A program made the position numbers and the translations under genes. A stretch of 64,000 nucleotides of DNA from Hoeflea_A sp965204935. Lineage in GTDB: Bacteria; Pseudomonadota; Alphaproteobacteria; Rhizobiales; Rhizobiaceae. The notes beneath the pieces were generated by a model that worked only from the letters and a program-made list of their open reading frames with translations, was not told where the DNA came from and ran no database searches. Where the stretch lies: NCBI RefSeq assembly GCF_965204935.1, contig NZ_CBDBFO010000002.1, one strand, 5' to 3'. Below, piece after piece: positions 38,774 through 47,657 of this stretch (positions within the stretch are counted from its first letter, which is position 1; each line of letters begins with the position of its first letter).

Positions 38774-41553
38774 CCGCGCGCATGAGCCAGCAGGTCGCTT
38801 GCGGCGATCAGGGCCGATCCGTCTTTTAGCGCGCCCTCGACGCTCCGCTTGAGATGCAATGGCAAGGTGCCCTCTTCGAACAGCCTGTCGGCCAGTTCGC
38901 CTGCCTGCGCTGTTTCGCCCGGATCGTCAGCGCCGGTGCCGACTGTCAAGGCCCGCAAGGCGGTCGTCATCGCCTCGGCGGCAGGGGCGCGGGCCTCGGC
39001 TTCGAAGTCGCCTCCGGCAAGCAGGCTCGCCATGCGCAGCTTGCGGTCGGCCTCGGCCGTCAGTTCCTGCACCCTGCGCTGCCGGTCTGCGGCGCCGCCG
39101 TCATCGAGATGCTGCGAGCGGTACAATTCGCCCCGGTCACCGCCGGCGAACCGCAGGACCCCGGCCGTCTCCAGGCAGCACAGCATCTCCCAGGTCCGGC
39201 GGTCCATCACCTCAACGGCGACATGTCCTTCTGCGAGCCGCCGACGTTCCTCTTCGACGTCTTGCGGCGATGCGTCGACAACCGCCATGAATGCCTCGTC
39301 CGCGCCACCGGGTGCGAACAACGCAAGGAAGCGGTCGCCGTGACGTTCCCGCAAGCCCTCACACAACCGCGCGGCCGGGTCTTGCGGTGCCTGATCCTGC
39401 GGTGCCTGATCCTGCGGTGCCTGATCCTGCGGTGTCTGGGGTTTGGTCCCCGCCATGACCGCTTCCATGCGTTCCAGGAAGGCGCCTCTGCCGCTCGGCA
39501 TTCGGATATTGCCGACATCGCCGAGACCGTCCAGCACGCCGTCGGCCAGTTCCTGTTTCTGGTCGAGCAGGAAAAGCATACGGTGTTCGATGCTGTCTTC
39601 GGCAATCAGGTTGACGACGCTGACCGGGCGGCTCTGGTGCTTGCGCCAGGCACGGGCAATGCGCTGCTCCAGTTTGGCCGGGTTCCAGGGCAGGTCGAGA
39701 TTGACCACCGCATCGGCCACCTGAAGGTTGAGGCCGACGCCGCCCGACTCCGACGAAAGCAAGAGCCGGCAGCCCGGATCGCCGCGGAAACGCGAGATTT
39801 CAGCACGCCGCCGGTCCTGAGGAACCGCGCCGGTATGCCAGGCGAAGTCGAGCCCCATTTCGATGGCCAGTTCGCGGACCAGGTCCAGCATGCGCACCCA
39901 TTCCGAAAAGATCAGGACCTTGCGCTGCGGCCTGTCCGCCAAGAGGTCGCCAAGAAGGCGTTCCAGTTCCACGAGCTTGGGACAGTCGCGCACATCCGGA
40001 TCGAGTATGTACGGCGTGTCGCAGGTCATGCGCATGCAGCCCAGCAGCATCTGCAGGCGCTCGAATTCCTGTTTGGTCAGCGGACGGTTCCTGGCCAGCT
40101 TGAGCAGGCGACTGGCCGGCCCCTGGTAATCGTCGTAACGCAGCCGCTGTTCGTCGGTCATGGAAACGAAGTAGTTGCTCACCGTGCGGCCCGGCAGTTC
40201 ACCCTCGACGTCCTCCTTGCGGCGGCGCAGCATGACCGGCTGCAGGCGGCGGGACAGGTCGTCCAGGTTGCGGTAGTCCTCCGGCCGGCCGCGATCATCG
40301 AGCACATAGTAGTCGCGGTTGAAACGGAACAGCGGCCCGAGCAGCCCCGGGTCGAGAAACTGGACGATGGAATAGATCTCCTCGATGCGGTTTTCCAGCG
40401 GCGTTCCGGTGAGCACGAAGGCATAGCGGCTTTCCAGGCCCTTGATCGCCCGGGCCGTCTTCGTCTGCCAGTTCTTGATGCGCTGGGCCTCGTCCAGGAT
40501 GACGACATCCGGAGCGAGGGTGGCGTTGATGTCGGGGCCGTCGGCGAGTATCTGTTCGTAGTTGGCAAGGGTGAAGAAAGCCGGCTTGCAGTACTGCTTC
40601 AGCCTGTCGCCGCGCCGGCCTTGCACGATCATTGCCGAATGGTCGCAAAAACGCCTGATCTGCTCCTCCCATTCGGCCTTCAGCGAAGCGGGAGAGACCA
40701 CCAGGACCCGCCGGATGCCGCGGCGCCGGCGCAGCAACTCGCACGCGGCGATGGCCTGGACGGTCTTGCCCAACCCCATGTCGTCGGCCAACAGGGCCCG
40801 TTCGCCGAAGGCCAGATGCAAGACGCCCGTGCGCTGGTAGTCGAGCAGTGGAAACCGGACGAGGTCGAAGGCCGCCGGTTCGGCCGCGACCTCGGCGAGG
40901 AACCGTTCACGATCCTCGGCCCGACGTGCGACGCGCTGCCGCTCCTCCAGCCAGTTCGCCAGATAGCGCGACACCCGTATCCTGTCGGGATGATCCGAGG
41001 CCATGGCGCGCAGTGCGTCAAGGGCACCGTCGTCGCCATGCTTCAGGGCCTCGACCCGCAGGCCGATTGCGGCGTTCAGCGAAACATCATCGGATTGAGC
41101 CGCAAACAGCACGTCAATCGTGCTGCCGCCATCGCCGGGCACGAACACCTCCGCGCGGGGACTGCCGGCTTTCGCAGCGGCCGCGAAAGCCCGCCTGCCG
41201 CGGTTCTTCAGATGGTGCAGGACGCCTTCGATGTGCTTGCAGGTGCCGAGACCGTTGGTGGCGAAATCGCGGCAGCCGCAGGAGTTGCGGTGTCCTGTCA
41301 GGTCTCGGATCTCGACGTCGTAGGACCCGCCGGTAACAGAAGCGGTTCGGAAGCTTCCGAAGCAGTCCAAATCCGGCTCCAGCGGCTCGACCGAAGCGAT
41401 TTCCGTGCGTCCGCGCCAGCGGCGCCTTTCGATTTCCTCGGCGTCGCTCGTCGCCCAGCCCCGGAAAGCCGGCTGGCGCTTCAGGACAGCCTTTGCCTTG
41501 CCGCCCTTGCGCTTGCTGCCCCGTTCTGCAGCCTGCGGCGGTTTCCTGTTCAT
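38770..41553 (-). CDS. SNF2-family helicase with SWIM zinc finger
   Basis: 927 codons from MNRKPPQAAERG. A SWIM-type zinc finger (CGCRDFATNGLGTCKHIEGV, about residues 90-110) precedes a Swi2/Snf2 ATPase: Walker A LLADDMGLGKTVQAIAA, VVILDEAQRIKNWQT (DEAQ), LTGTPLENRIEEIYSIV, and in the second lobe KVLIFSEWVRMLDLV, SSESGGVGLNLQVADAVVNL, RAWRKHQSRPVSVVNLIAED. A short PQDQA repeat lies about residues 710-730. Likely remodels protein-DNA complexes; such genes are common on plasmids and in defence islands, but the role here is unknown. Complete. Confidence 0.9.
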   Translation of the reverse strand: MNRKPPQAAERGSKRKGGKAKAVLKRQPAFRGWATSDAEEIERRRWRGRTEIASVEPLEPDLDCFGSFRTASVTGGSYDVEIRDLTGHRNSCGCRDFATNGLGTCKHIEGVLHHLKNRGRRAFAAAAKAGSPRAEVFVPGDGGSTIDVLFAAQSDDVSLNAAIGLRVEALKHGDDGALDALRAMASDHPDRIRVSRYLANWLEERQRVARRAEDRERFLAEVAAEPAAFDLVRFPLLDYQRTGVLHLAFGERALLADDMGLGKTVQAIAACELLRRRRGIRRVLVVSPASLKAEWEEQIRRFCDHSAMIVQGRRGDRLKQYCKPAFFTLANYEQILADGPDINATLAPDVVILDEAQRIKNWQTKTARAIKGLESRYAFVLTGTPLENRIEEIYSIVQFLDPGLLGPLFRFNRDYYVLDDRGRPEDYRNLDDLSRRLQPVMLRRRKEDVEGELPGRTVSNYFVSMTDEQRLRYDDYQGPASRLLKLARNRPLTKQEFERLQMLLGCMRMTCDTPYILDPDVRDCPKLVELERLLGDLLADRPQRKVLIFSEWVRMLDLVRELAIEMGLDFAWHTGAVPQDRRRAEISRFRGDPGCRLLLSSESGGVGLNLQVADAVVNLDLPWNPAKLEQRIARAWRKHQSRPVSVVNLIAEDSIEHRMLFLLDQKQELADGVLDGLGDVGNIRMPSGRGAFLERMEAVMAGTKPQTPQDQAPQDQAPQDQAPQDPAARLCEGLRERHGDRFLALFAPGGADEAFMAVVDASPQDVEEERRRLAEGHVAVEVMDRRTWEMLCCLETAGVLRFAGGDRGELYRSQHLDDGGAADRQRRVQELTAEADRKLRMASLLAGGDFEAEARAPAAEAMTTALRALTVGTGADDPGETAQAGELADRLFEEGTLPLHLKRSVEGALKDGSALIAASDLLAHARG
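39383..39439. repeat. Tandem 15-base repeat inside the SNF2 gene
   Basis: Three perfect copies of TGCGGTGCCTGATCC and a fourth partial copy encode QDQAP repeats in frame. Copy number can change without breaking the frame because the unit is a multiple of three. Confidence 0.9.
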
Positions 41554-41710
41554 TGGCCTTCCCACCTTCGTGGCATATAACGGTTTCGCAACGCTTGCAG
41601 GTCGCTCTTCAATCTTCTAGCAGCGGAACGGTCGCCTGCAATTGCAAAAAGTCGACTTTTCTACCTTTTGCACAGGGCTATATGCCGAAATCGAAAAAGT
41701 TGTTGTATAC

Positions 41711-42909
41711 TCCCGCGACCGAATTGCCCTGAATTTGTTGCTCAGATCACCTTGTAGTTTTCTGTCGAGATGATACGGAAGTTGTCGGTAACAGTGTCTC
41801 GGAATTTGGTCCAGTTTTCGGGCAGCGTTTTTCGGAAGAACTCGAATATGGCGGCTGTGAAGGCGTCGAAAGTGGGGTAATGCCGATTGTGGGTGACCCA
41901 CTTGTGCATGATGCCCCACAGTCGTTCGATTGCGTTGAGATGTGGGGCGTATGATGGCAGGAAGTGCAATTTCACGCGCCGCTGCGGGCTTTCCAGCCAG
42001 GGTTGGAGTATCCTGGCATGATGGTAGCGCGCGTTGTCGAGTATGACGTGGATTGCTGTCTGCGCAGGGTAGGCCCGCTCGATCTTTTCCAGCATTTGCC
42101 GGGTCGTTTCGGCATTGATCTTCTCGCCCTCCACAAAGGTGAATTGGAAGGTTTCAAGATTGAGCGCTCCCTGAATGTTGAGCCGCTTACGACCCGATGT
42201 GGTCTTCACGGCGGTCTTTTGTCCTTTTGGAAACCAGCCATGCGCGGGGCGGCTCTGATATTCGGGGTGTACGGCGTCGGAGAACACAACCGTCTCATCC
42301 GGCGACAGGGCGGTCATCAGCGCATCGTACCAGTCGACAAATGCCTGCTGCTGTTCTGGATCGGCTTGCGCGCAAAGCGCGAGGGGCTTCTTGTACTCGA
42401 ACCCCAAACGCCGCATCAGTTTGGCCGCCCCCGAAGCGCTGTAGCTCTGACCAAATTCGGCCTGAATATAGACGCGGACTTCATCAACACTGCGGGCCGG
42501 ATGCTCGCTGAATCGCTCCTTCACCGCCTCTTCCTGAGTGAACGACAGGAGCCCGTGGCGAGGGCTGTAATCCTTCAGGCCAAAGAAGGCGAGACCTTCA
42601 GCTTTACAGGCAAAACGCCATTGCGTCAGAACTGATGGGCCGATGTCCAATATCTCGCAAACAATCCTGGGGTCATAACCTGCATCCAGAAGCAGAAAGG
42701 CCCGCGCGCGCTTCCAGACCAGCGCCTCGACCTTGCGACGACGGCAGAGCGCTTCAAGCGCGGCGCGCTCGTCATCTGTCAGCAAAACGGTTGCGAAGGT
42801 CGACATGCACAGAGTCATGCAGATCAAAACCCATCTGACCATGTGACAATTTGAATCGCCCAAACGAACCCAAACGAAAGCCACACTCAGGACAATTCAG
42901 TCAAAGCGG
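41711..42909 (-). mobile_element. IS630-family insertion sequence
   Basis: Bounded by TA dinucleotides (41709-41710 and 42910-42911), the target of this family. Matching imperfect inverted repeats share GACCGAATTGCCCTGAATTTG (41718-41738) with the reverse complement of 42882-42902. Contains one transposase gene. The element lies between the SNF2 gene and the BrnA-like antitoxin gene. Confidence 0.85.
41742..42806 (-). CDS. IS630-family transposase
   Basis: 354 codons from MSTFATVLLTDDERAALEAL; a longer frame begins at 42884. A helix-turn-helix N-terminus (IVCEILDIGPSVLTQWRFAC) and the DDE core: VVFSDAVHPEYQ, IHVILDNARYHHARIL and APHLNAIERLWGIMHKW. No frameshift, so single-ORF production is likely. 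Tc1/mariner-like chemistry. Confidence 0.92.
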   Translation of the reverse strand: MSTFATVLLTDDERAALEALCRRRKVEALVWKRARAFLLLDAGYDPRIVCEILDIGPSVLTQWRFACKAEGLAFFGLKDYSPRHGLLSFTQEEAVKERFSEHPARSVDEVRVYIQAEFGQSYSASGAAKLMRRLGFEYKKPLALCAQADPEQQQAFVDWYDALMTALSPDETVVFSDAVHPEYQSRPAHGWFPKGQKTAVKTTSGRKRLNIQGALNLETFQFTFVEGEKINAETTRQMLEKIERAYPAQTAIHVILDNARYHHARILQPWLESPQRRVKLHFLPSYAPHLNAIERLWGIMHKWVTHNRHYPTFDAFTAAIFEFFRKTLPENWTKFRDTVTDNFRIISTENYKVI

Positions 42910-42921
42910 TATAGTGTGAAA

Positions 42922-43182
42922 TCAGTTCGCCTTGAGCGCTTTGCGAACCATCTCCGGTTTGCGGGCGATCACCTTCAAATAGGCTTGCGCGGCCTTGTCA
43001 GGTTCAGACCGGTTTTGCTCCCAATCGCGAAGCGTGCCAATCGAAATCTGATAACGGGCTGCGAATTCTTCCTGGCTCAGTTTCAACGCCCTGCGGATGA
43101 TTTTCGCCCGCGGCGTTCTCTTCATCCGCTTCAGGTCGCTGTCCGTCAGCGGTCCGTTGTCGGGGTCAGCGGTTCTCTTCAT
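42922..43182 (-). CDS. brnA: BrnA-type helix-turn-helix antitoxin
   Basis: 86 codons from the ATG at 43182 (MKRTADPDNGPLTDSDLKRM). The HTH is KLSQEEFAARYQISIGTLRD followed by WEQNRSEPDKAAQAYLKVI. It overlaps the 3' end of a BrnT toxin gene on the same strand, the usual BrnT-BrnA order. The antitoxin remains complete although its toxin is disrupted by an IS; its normal promoter upstream of brnT is now separated by the 944-base element. Confidence 0.85.
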   Translation of the reverse strand: MKRTADPDNGPLTDSDLKRMKRTPRAKIIRRALKLSQEEFAARYQISIGTLRDWEQNRSEPDKAAQAYLKVIARKPEMVRKALKAN

Positions 43183-43293
43183 GGTAAAATCTCTGCTCGT
43201 TCGGTTCAGCCTTGCGGGCCGATATGATGCGGTGTCTGTCATCTCGCTCCGTATGGACAACGACCAGCACACCCTTCACTGACATCCCGATAA

Positions 43294-44237
43294 GAGCCTG
43301 ACCGAAAAGTCTTTGGGAAAAATTGTTGAGCGATACCAGTCAATTGTGATTCCATGTTCGCAATCGAAAACCGAACGGAGGAACCACTGTGCCTTGGACT
43401 GATACCGCCCGCCTCACGTATAACCGCAAAACGGATCGTTATCCAAGTGACGTTACGAACGAAGAATGGGCAATCCTCGAACCTATGGTTCCACCAGCAC
43501 GCCCCGGAGGACGCCCCCGGACCGCAGACATGCGCGAAGTAATCAACGCGATTTTCTACATCGGATCGACAGGCTGTCAGTGGCGTGCGCTGCCAATTGA
43601 CTTCCCGCCCATGACGACAGTGCAGGGATATTTCTACGCTTGGCGCAATGCCGGTATTCTGGAGGCAATGAACGATCTGCTGGTCACCGCTGCCCGTGAA
43701 TTGGAAGGGCGCGATGCGCAGCCGACGGCTGGCGTGATCGACAGCCAAAGCGTAAAAACGACAGAAAGTGGTGGTGTTTGCGGCTATGACGCCGGCAAAA
43801 AGACCAAGGGGCGCAAGCGTCATATCGTGACGGACGTCCTTGGGCTTCTGCTGGTGATCATCGTTCATGCCGCCAACATCCAGGACCGTGACGGTGCACC
43901 CGATGTGCTCAAGGCTGTCGGTAAAAAGTTCCCCTGGCTGCGCCATATTTTCGCCGACGGCGGGTATGCAGGTGACAAGCTCCGACAAACCATGGGCAAC
44001 AAGTGGACCCTGGAGATCGTCAAGCGACCAGGTGCGGTAAAGGGTTTCGTTCTGCTGCCCATGCGTTGGGTGGTCGAGCGTACTTTTGCATGGTTGGGAA
44101 GGTGCCGCCGGTTGGCCAAAGACTGGGAGAACACCGTCGAAAGTTCAACCGCCTGGGCGCACATTGCAAGCATCCGCCTGGTGACACGCAGACTGGCAAG
44201 GCACTGCAATGCAACGTAAAACTTTAGATTCAGGCTC
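43294..44237 (+). mobile_element. IS5-family (IS1031-like) insertion, copy 2
   Basis: Same 944-base length and ends as copy 1 (GAGCCTGA...TCAGGCTC), here on the plus strand and flanked by a TAA duplication (43291-43293, 44238-44240). The two copies lie in inverted orientation about 32 kb apart, so recombination between them could invert the tra/Slam segment. Confidence 0.93.
43389..44219 (+). CDS. IS5-family transposase (copy 2)
   Basis: 276 codons, GTG start, amino-acid sequence identical to the transposase at 10594-11424. DDE residues in GVIDSQSVKTTESGG, IFADGGYAGDKL and VVERTFAWLG. Intact; likely the source or sister of copy 1. Confidence 0.93.
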   Translation: MPWTDTARLTYNRKTDRYPSDVTNEEWAILEPMVPPARPGGRPRTADMREVINAIFYIGSTGCQWRALPIDFPPMTTVQGYFYAWRNAGILEAMNDLLVTAARELEGRDAQPTAGVIDSQSVKTTESGGVCGYDAGKKTKGRKRHIVTDVLGLLLVIIVHAANIQDRDGAPDVLKAVGKKFPWLRHIFADGGYAGDKLRQTMGNKWTLEIVKRPGAVKGFVLLPMRWVVERTFAWLGRCRRLAKDWENTVESSTAWAHIASIRLVTRRLARHCNAT

Positions 44238-44484
44238 TAAGAATATAGCGCTCTTCGTCATACCCCTCCCGGTCATCAAGGAGTTCAACGGCAAACGGGT
44301 CATGAAACACCGCCCGGGCATCCTCGAAGCGAACACCGTGTTTCGACAGGTTGGAGGCTGCCTTGGCATCATCCCATTCGAATTCGTCATCAGTCATAAT
44401 ATACGGGATATCCGTAGTCAGTCAAGAAGTCCAGCCACAAGCAATCTGCTATCGATAGCATTACTCCTGGAGTTCCCCCGGTTT

Positions 44485-45060
44485 GATGGACACTTTTCTG
44501 TTTGTGAAGGAGAGTGCTTATCATGCCGAGAACCAGGAACCCGTACCCTGCGGAATTCAGGGACCAAATCATCGCCTTGGCGCGAGCCGGGCGCAGTGTT
44601 GAAAGTCTTGCGCGCGAATTCGAGCCGTGCGTTGCCACGATCCATGGCTGGGTCAAGCATGCAGAGATTGACGGCGGGGCACGCGATGACGGCCTGACCA
44701 GCGCGGAGCGGGACGAGCTGCGGCGTCTGCGCAAGGAGAACCGAATCAAGGAGTGCCAGTTCGACCTTTATGCCGACCGCACCAGCGCCTATACCATGCG
44801 GGCCAACCAACTGCGGCTCTGGTTCGCTTCATTCGCCTGTGTTCTGCTCTGTGCGCTCCGACGCATAGGCCTGGCGAACACGACGCTCGCCGAGGCGACC
44901 TGCGGAACCATCCGCCTGAAACGTCTCAAGATCGGCGCTTTGATCGGCATATCAGTGCGCCGCATCAAGATCGCCGTGGCGTCGGCTTGTCCGCAGGCGC
45001 AGGAGTTCGCCGTGGCGCACGCCCGAATATGCGCCGCGGCCCGGTGATGCCGCAGGACAC
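44485..45060 (+). pseudogene. Chimeric IS3 orfA / IS1380 transposase fragment
   Basis: An open frame from the ATG at 44523 to 45047 begins as an IS3-family OrfA (YPAEFRDQIIALARAGRSVE, CVATIHGWVKHAEIDGG, DELRRLRKENR) preceded by an IS3-like end (TGATGGACACTTTTCTG near 44486). After about 44745 it turns into the C-terminus of an IS1380-family transposase (ECQFDLYADRTSAYTMRANQ, LRLWFASFACVLLCALRRIG, FAVAHARI-type tail). The two are fused in frame by insertion or deletion; neither is functional. Confidence 0.75.
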
Positions 45061-45147
45061 GAACCCTTGCCGACAACGACACAGGACACATCGCTGAAAT
45101 ACGCACGCCCTGAACTTGATTTCACTGGATGCGGCAAGAGAACCGGG

Positions 45148-46116
45148 CTAGTCCTTTGATGCCTGATAAATGTCAAGGCCGCCGAATCCGCCAGGACGAT
45201 CCGAAACGAAACTGATCAGACGTCCGTCATCTGTGGCTGACGGCATATGTTCTTCCGCTTCCGAGTTGATTTCCGGCCCGAGGTTTTTGGGTCTCGCCCA
45301 TTTTGCTGGATCCGTTTCTGTCGTGACGTTCTCGAATATCCAAAGGTCACTGCCGCCTTGGCCGCCCTCGGGATAACCGGCCCAGATCAACCCATGCCGC
45401 GGATCAAAATGGGCGTCCATGAAATCGGTGCTCATGGACATGACCGATGCTTTACCCCCAGTGCGGCTGGACATGTCGAAGGCTGCTTTCTTGAAATCCA
45501 AAGTCTCGGGATTGGGAGTATTGGAAGAGGTGAAATAAACCGTTCCGTCAAGCAGGATCGGACAGGAATCGATCGCCGCGCCGTTGGGTCCACCCTGGTC
45601 CGCACAGCCGAGATTTTGCGCCTCTCCCCAGGCCATGTCATCGGTTGTGTCGTGCCGGTAGCTCACATAAAGATCGAGCTCACCACATCCACCCGGACGA
45701 TCGCTGGCAAAAAAGAGATAGTGTCCGTCGTCTGACTCATAGGCGCTGTGGTCCACCGCGGTGCCGTTGATCGTGTCCGGCAGCAAGTTGGCCGCACCCC
45801 AAGGGGCCTCCACACTGGATCGATGGGCAACATAGATGTCGTACCGGGTCCATCCGCCCGTCTTCGCAAGAGCCCAATGATCGTCCAGATTTGCCACGGC
45901 CTTACCACCTGGACGGTTTGAGGCGAAATAAAGCGTCAGTCCGTCTCCAGTCATCGTGGCCCAGCCGTCATGATATTCCGAGTTCACGCCTGAACCGGCA
46001 TTCGTCACGGTCCAGGTGGTGTCAGTAGCGTAAGCACTGAAGCTGGTTGTCGAGAGAAGGCCCGCAAGCGCTGCAAATAGCAGCCCGCGACCGGTGGGAA
46101 AACATCTATCGCTCAT
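45148..46116 (-). CDS. Secreted beta-propeller (PD40/TolB-like) protein
   Basis: 322 codons from MSDRCFPTGRGLLF. Signal peptide ending near AYA. Repeated PD40/WD40-like blades: GLTLYFASNRPGGKA, GHYLFFASDRPGGCGELDLY, HGLIWAGYPEGGQGGSDLW and LISFVSDRPGGFGGLDIY. These motifs are typical of TolB-type propellers and of periplasmic or surface proteins of unknown ligand. Downstream of, and same strand as, the nitrilase gene with a 63-base gap; a joint transcript is possible but not required. Confidence 0.8.
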   Translation of the reverse strand: MSDRCFPTGRGLLFAALAGLLSTTSFSAYATDTTWTVTNAGSGVNSEYHDGWATMTGDGLTLYFASNRPGGKAVANLDDHWALAKTGGWTRYDIYVAHRSSVEAPWGAANLLPDTINGTAVDHSAYESDDGHYLFFASDRPGGCGELDLYVSYRHDTTDDMAWGEAQNLGCADQGGPNGAAIDSCPILLDGTVYFTSSNTPNPETLDFKKAAFDMSSRTGGKASVMSMSTDFMDAHFDPRHGLIWAGYPEGGQGGSDLWIFENVTTETDPAKWARPKNLGPEINSEAEEHMPSATDDGRLISFVSDRPGGFGGLDIYQASKD

Positions 46117-46179
46117 GTCGTCACCTGTTGAAATCTGTTGCATCCGGTTGGTTCCGTAACGGAACCAATCGTCTTTTCG

Positions 46180-47211
46180 TTACCCGGCGGCGGCCTCATT
46201 CAATGTGGCAACCTGCTCTTCGGCGGCGGCTTCCACCCCGTCGTCGACGGCTTTGCCGCCATCGGAGAAATTGACAACGGCGGGAGCCGGCTGGTCGTTG
46301 AACATCAGACGGAACACATCAGGCCTTGCATAGTGGCCGGCCGGGTCTGCCGCGGACTTGGCGACCGCAATCGCCGCAAGATCGATTTCCGCGATCTGCA
46401 GGCCTTCGGCAGTCGGATCAAGTGGGTCACACATGGGTGCGCCGTCGGGGCCGAATATGTTGGCATGACCGCCTCCGACCTGCAGAAACTGCTGTTTGGC
46501 CGGGGTATCGCACAGCAAATCGAACATGTCCTGTGAGACAGTAGCGCAGGCCGCGAGGACGAAACACTGGCCCTCGGCCGCATACATCATGCTTGCCGCC
46601 GTGTTGAGTTCGGGCCCAAGCGCATAGGCGGCTCCGAGATAAAGGCTGAAGCTTGGCCAGGCTGCCACATGGATCTGCTCATTCTGGCTGTACATGGCGT
46701 ATTTGTTGAGGGGCTGGAGGTGTTCCCAGCAACACAGAGCGCCAATGCGACCGACATCGGTGTCGTTTACCACCATGTCGCTTCCATCACCCTCACCAAA
46801 GACAGTGCGTTCGACATGGGTCGGCTTCAGCTTGCGGCGGCGGCAGATGACCTTGCCATCCGACCCGTAGTGCCACTGTCCCATGTAGAGGGAGCCGCCA
46901 TCCCGCTCGCAGACACCCATAATAACATGCATGTTGTTCCGCTTCGCTGCCGCCGCCAAGGCTTCGTCCTGTGGGCTGCCCGCTTCGATGGAGTTCATCG
47001 TATAGGGCACGACATGCTGCATACCCATGGCTGGTGCATCAAGCCAGATCCACCATGGATATCCGGGTATCCATGTCTCCGGAAATGCAATGACCCTGAC
47101 GCCGTTCGCGCCGGCTTCATCGATGAGCTTCAAGGCTTTTTCGACGGTCTTGTCGAGGTCCAGGAACACGGGTGCCGCCTGTACGGCAGCGACTTTGATG
47201 GGCCCTGTCAT
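46180..47211 (-). CDS. Nitrilase (aliphatic/aromatic nitrile hydrolase)
   Basis: 343 codons from MTGPIKVAAVQAAPVFLDLD. The Glu-Lys-Cys catalytic set is visible: FPETW (Glu45), RRRKLKPTHVER (Lys about 131) and GALCCWEHLQPL (Cys about 165). It matches true nitrilases (EC 3.5.5.1), which convert nitriles to acid and ammonia, rather than amidases. The C-terminal tail EEQVATLNEA is polar. It lies about 13 kb from an amidase and ABC-transporter cluster. Confidence 0.92.
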   Translation of the reverse strand: MTGPIKVAAVQAAPVFLDLDKTVEKALKLIDEAGANGVRVIAFPETWIPGYPWWIWLDAPAMGMQHVVPYTMNSIEAGSPQDEALAAAAKRNNMHVIMGVCERDGGSLYMGQWHYGSDGKVICRRRKLKPTHVERTVFGEGDGSDMVVNDTDVGRIGALCCWEHLQPLNKYAMYSQNEQIHVAAWPSFSLYLGAAYALGPELNTAASMMYAAEGQCFVLAACATVSQDMFDLLCDTPAKQQFLQVGGGHANIFGPDGAPMCDPLDPTAEGLQIAEIDLAAIAVAKSAADPAGHYARPDVFRLMFNDQPAPAVVNFSDGGKAVDDGVEAAAEEQVATLNEAAAG

Positions 47212-47414
47212 CTTCACTCCTCCCGACTGGCGCATTGGAAGGAGTCAAGCAGCAATGGGTCCGTTCTGTCCCGCTGTTTTGGGCGGAAAATCCTTCGATT
47301 TCGAGCGGTGTTGTTTTTCGATCTAGCCGGATAGTATACCGGGGTATTTTCTCACATTATTTGGTTGGCGGATTTGCCGGGATGGTGGCTGATTGTGGGA
47401 AGGACGCCGCCCGC

Positions 47415-47526
47415 GGCACTTCCTTGTGACCATGACTGGAGTGCACCAGGTCATCCTTGGCTCTGAGGAAACATTCTTCGATCGTCCGGCGCAGCCCGGC
47501 AGCGGCGGCGAGGTCGGCCAGTGCGG
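47415..47526 (-). pseudogene. Fragment of a DDE transposase (IS701-like)
   Basis: The minus-strand frame reads LADLAAAAGLRRTIEECFLR then AKDDL, close to the conserved RWTIEECFQxAK box of IS701-type transposases. No other part of such a gene is seen; the IS66-like element begins 9 bases upstream on that strand. The flanking 47212-47414 has no gene. Confidence 0.5.
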
Positions 47527-47657
47527 CGCACCACGTAATACCGGCATAACACCGGGCAGAATTCAGGCGTCAGAGCGGACGCTCTTTCTGTTTCCATGAT
47601 TTTCTGGAGGCATCAACGAATGGGGGAATTGTGCTTGCGGTGGCTGGGGTGGGGATT

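Larger units (their letters stand above)
43166..44397 (-). pseudogene. brnT: BrnT-type toxin gene split by IS5 copy 2
   Basis: Removing the IS and one TAA copy joins 44397-44238 to 43290-43166, giving an uninterrupted 94-codon frame: MTDDEFEWDDAKAASNLSKH, GVRFEDARAVFHDPFAVELL, then GMSVKGVLVVVHTERDD and HRIISARKAEPNEQRFYHEE. This is a full-length BrnT (RelE-fold ribonuclease) sequence. The insertion thus looks recent. Upstream of the start, TACGG-GATAT-CCGTA (44402-44416) is a possible BrnA operator. Confidence 0.9.

Noticed and set aside
39383..39439. CRISPR-like short repeats
   Set aside because: Repeats are contiguous without spacers and encode QDQAP in frame in the helicase.
38854..41580. 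908-codon plus-strand open frame
   Set aside because: Antisense shadow of the SNF2 helicase with all its ATPase motifs.
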